From Rhodopseudomonas palustris (lineage in GTDB: Bacteria; Pseudomonadota; Alphaproteobacteria; Rhizobiales; Xanthobacteraceae): a stretch of 64,000 nucleotides of DNA. The stretch is from assembly GCF_003031265.1 (NCBI RefSeq), contig NZ_CP019966.1, positions 4,588,001-4,652,000 of the forward strand, given 5' to 3'. The translations under genes were made by a program, and so were the position numbers. The notes beneath the pieces were generated by a model. The model had not been told where the DNA came from and did no database searches. It worked only from the letters and a program-made list of their open reading frames with translations. This document shows positions 62,712 through 64,000 of this stretch, piece after piece (the stretch's first letter is position 1; each line of letters starts with the position of its first letter).

Positions 62712-64000
62712 TTAAGCCTCGAACGGGTTCTGCACCAGGATTGTATCCTCGCGCTCCGGGCTGGTGGACAACAATGCCACCGGACAGCCGACCAGTTCCT
62801 CGATGCGGCGAACATATTTGATCGCCTGCGCCGGCAGCTCCGCCCACGAGCGGGCATTCGCGGTCGGCTCTTTCCAGCCTTCGATGGTCTCGTAGATCGG
62901 TTCGACCCGCGCCTGCGCGCCTTCGCCGGCCGGCAGGTAGTCGATCTCCTTGCCGTCGAGCTTGTAGCCGACGCAGACTTCGACGCTGTCGAAGCCGTCG
63001 AGAATATCGAGCTTGGTGAGCGCCAGACCGGCGATGCCGCAGGTCCGCACCGTCTGCCGCACCAGCACCGCATCGAACCAGCCGCAGCGCCGCTTGCGCC
63101 CGGTGTTGACGCCGAACTCCTTGCCGCGACGACCGATCTCTTCGCCGATCTCGTTGGTCAGTTCGGTCGGGAACGGGCCGGCGCCGACGCGCGTGGTGTA
63201 GGCCTTGCAGATGCCGAGCACATAGCCGACCGCACCCGGGCCCATGCCGGTGCCGGTCGCCGCTTGCGCCGCGACGGTATTGGATGAGGTGACGTACGGG
63301 TAGGTGCCGTGATCGACGTCGAGCAGCGCGCCCTGCGCGCCTTCGAACAGGATGCGCTTGCCTTCGCGGCGCTTGATGTCGAGCAGACGCCACACCGACT
63401 CGGCATAGGGCAGCAACTGCGGCGCCATCGCCGACAGCTCCGCCAGGATCTGGCCGGCGTCGATCTCCGGCTGGCCGAGGCCGCGGCGCAGCGCATTGTG
63501 ATGCGCGAGCAGCCGTTCGATCTTGGTCGGCAGCGTGTCGAGGTCGGCGAGGTCCATCAACCGGATCGCGCGGCGGCCGACCTTGTCTTCATAGGCCGGG
63601 CCGATGCCGCGCTGGGTGGTGCCGATCGCGCCGGCCTTGGCGGCGTTCTCGCGGGTGGCGTCGAGCTCGCGGTGCAGCGGCAGAATCAGCGTGACGTTCT
63701 CGGCGATGCGCAGATTGTCCGGCGAGATCGCGACGCCCTGGCCCTGCAGCTTCTTCACTTCATCGAGGAAGGCCTGCGGATCGAACACCACGCCGTTGCC
63801 GATCACCGCCAGCTTCGACGGCCGCAACACGCCCGAGGGCAGCAGCGCCAGCTTGTAGGTCGCGCCGTTGATCACCAGGGTGTGGCCGGCATTGTGACCG
63901 CCCTGGAATCGCACCACGATGTCGGCCTGCTCGGAGAGCCAATCGACGATCTTTCCCTTGCCTTCGTCGCCCCACTGGGCGCCGACCACGACGACATTGG
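62712..64000 (-). CDS. purA: Adenylosuccinate synthetase (5' end outside window)
   Basis: PurA joins IMP and aspartate with GTP in AMP synthesis. About 429 residues are in the window; the true start lies a few codons past the right edge, since the frame is open to 64000 ([16 protein letters not shown]). It shows the P-loop [53 protein letters not shown] and the C-terminal [18 protein letters not shown]. All catalytic segments are intact. Confidence 0.97.
   Translation of the reverse strand, partial: NVVVVGAQWGDEGKGKIVDWLSEQADIVVRFQGGHNAGHTLVINGATYKLALLPSGVLRPSKLAVIGNGVVFDPQAFLDEVKKLQGQGVAISPDNLRIAENVTLILPLHRELDATRENAAKAGAIGTTQRGIGPAYEDKVGRRAIRLMDLADLDTLPTKIERLLAHHNALRRGLGQPEIDAGQILAELSAMAPQLLPYAESVWRLLDIKRREGKRILFEGAQGALLDVDHGTYPYVTSSNTVAAQAATGTGMGPGAVGYVLGICKAYTTRVGAGPFPTELTNEIGEEIGRRGKEFGVNTGRKRRCGWFDAVLVRQTVRTCGIAGLALTKLDILDGFDSVEVCVGYKLDGKEIDYLPAGEGAQARVEPIYETIEGWKEPTANARSWAELPAQAIKYVRRIEELVGCPVALLSTSPEREDTILVQNPFEA

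Overview
The window reads as chromosomal DNA of a purple non-sulfur alphaproteobacterium of the Rhodopseudomonas palustris group (Bradyrhizobiaceae). The grounds are the fixLJ-receiver-fixK oxygen-sensing cluster, a compact 13-gene complex I operon with fused nuoCD, a light-harvesting 2 pucBA pair, the ndvA, trcR-like (DUF1013) and BLUF genes, high GC with matching codon use, and GTCAT...ATGAC-type dispersed palindromic repeats. All assignments come from reading the sequence and from remembered family features; no database search was run.

Layout. 1-5.4 kb: MlaFE-type lipid ABC transporter (cut by the window start), a small conserved protein, a large acyl-CoA-synthetase/GNAT acetyltransferase and a CBS-pair protein. 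5.7-14.5 kb: APH/P-loop kinase fusion, PHA synthase, Mg2+ P-type ATPase, two universal stress proteins and a CBS-BON protein, which looks like a low-oxygen/energy-stress block. 14.7-18.2 kb: fixL, fixJ, a single-domain receiver and fixK. 18.5-19.8 kb: metY. 20.0-34.3 kb: nuoA-N on the minus strand, mostly joined by 4-bp stop/start overlaps. 34.7-44.5 kb: ndvA, a D,D-carboxypeptidase, fadD, a peroxiredoxin, thrB-rnhA, ispH and a trcR-like regulator. 44.5-49.6 kb: repeat-rich accessory segment with a divergent HAD hydrolase / RelA-SpoT-domain synthetase pair of visibly lower GC. 49.9-58.5 kb: di-haem cytochrome c, BLUF photoreceptor, LysR/YceI, RutE-like reductase, extradiol dioxygenase, methyltransferase, a kinase-like/tyrosine-phosphatase gene pair and PsiE. 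58.6-59.3 kb: pucBA with its promoter and terminator. 60.0-61.0 kb: a tandemly duplicated repeat array. 61.0-64.0 kb: a proline-rich membrane protein and purA (cut by the window end).

How the genes may work together. FixL (haem PAS) and FixJ should switch on FixK when oxygen falls. FixK/FNR-type boxes (TTGAT-N4-ATCAA) are readable at 1610, 5539, 9195, 16795 and 34405, with a weak one at 12790. They lie ahead of the small conserved gene, the CBS gene, phaC or the ATPase, the receiver and the nuo operon, so much of the first 34 kb may be one FixK regulon. The receiver gene under its own FixK box could be a feedback inhibitor like Caulobacter FixT. The fixK start codon directly follows a 9-bp stem whose loop carries the Shine-Dalgarno, which suggests translational control. 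The puc promoter carries a -35 TTGACA inside a TGT-N12-ACA (PpsR/CrtJ) site. The least explained genes are the Rel/HAD module and the kinase-like/phosphatase pair.
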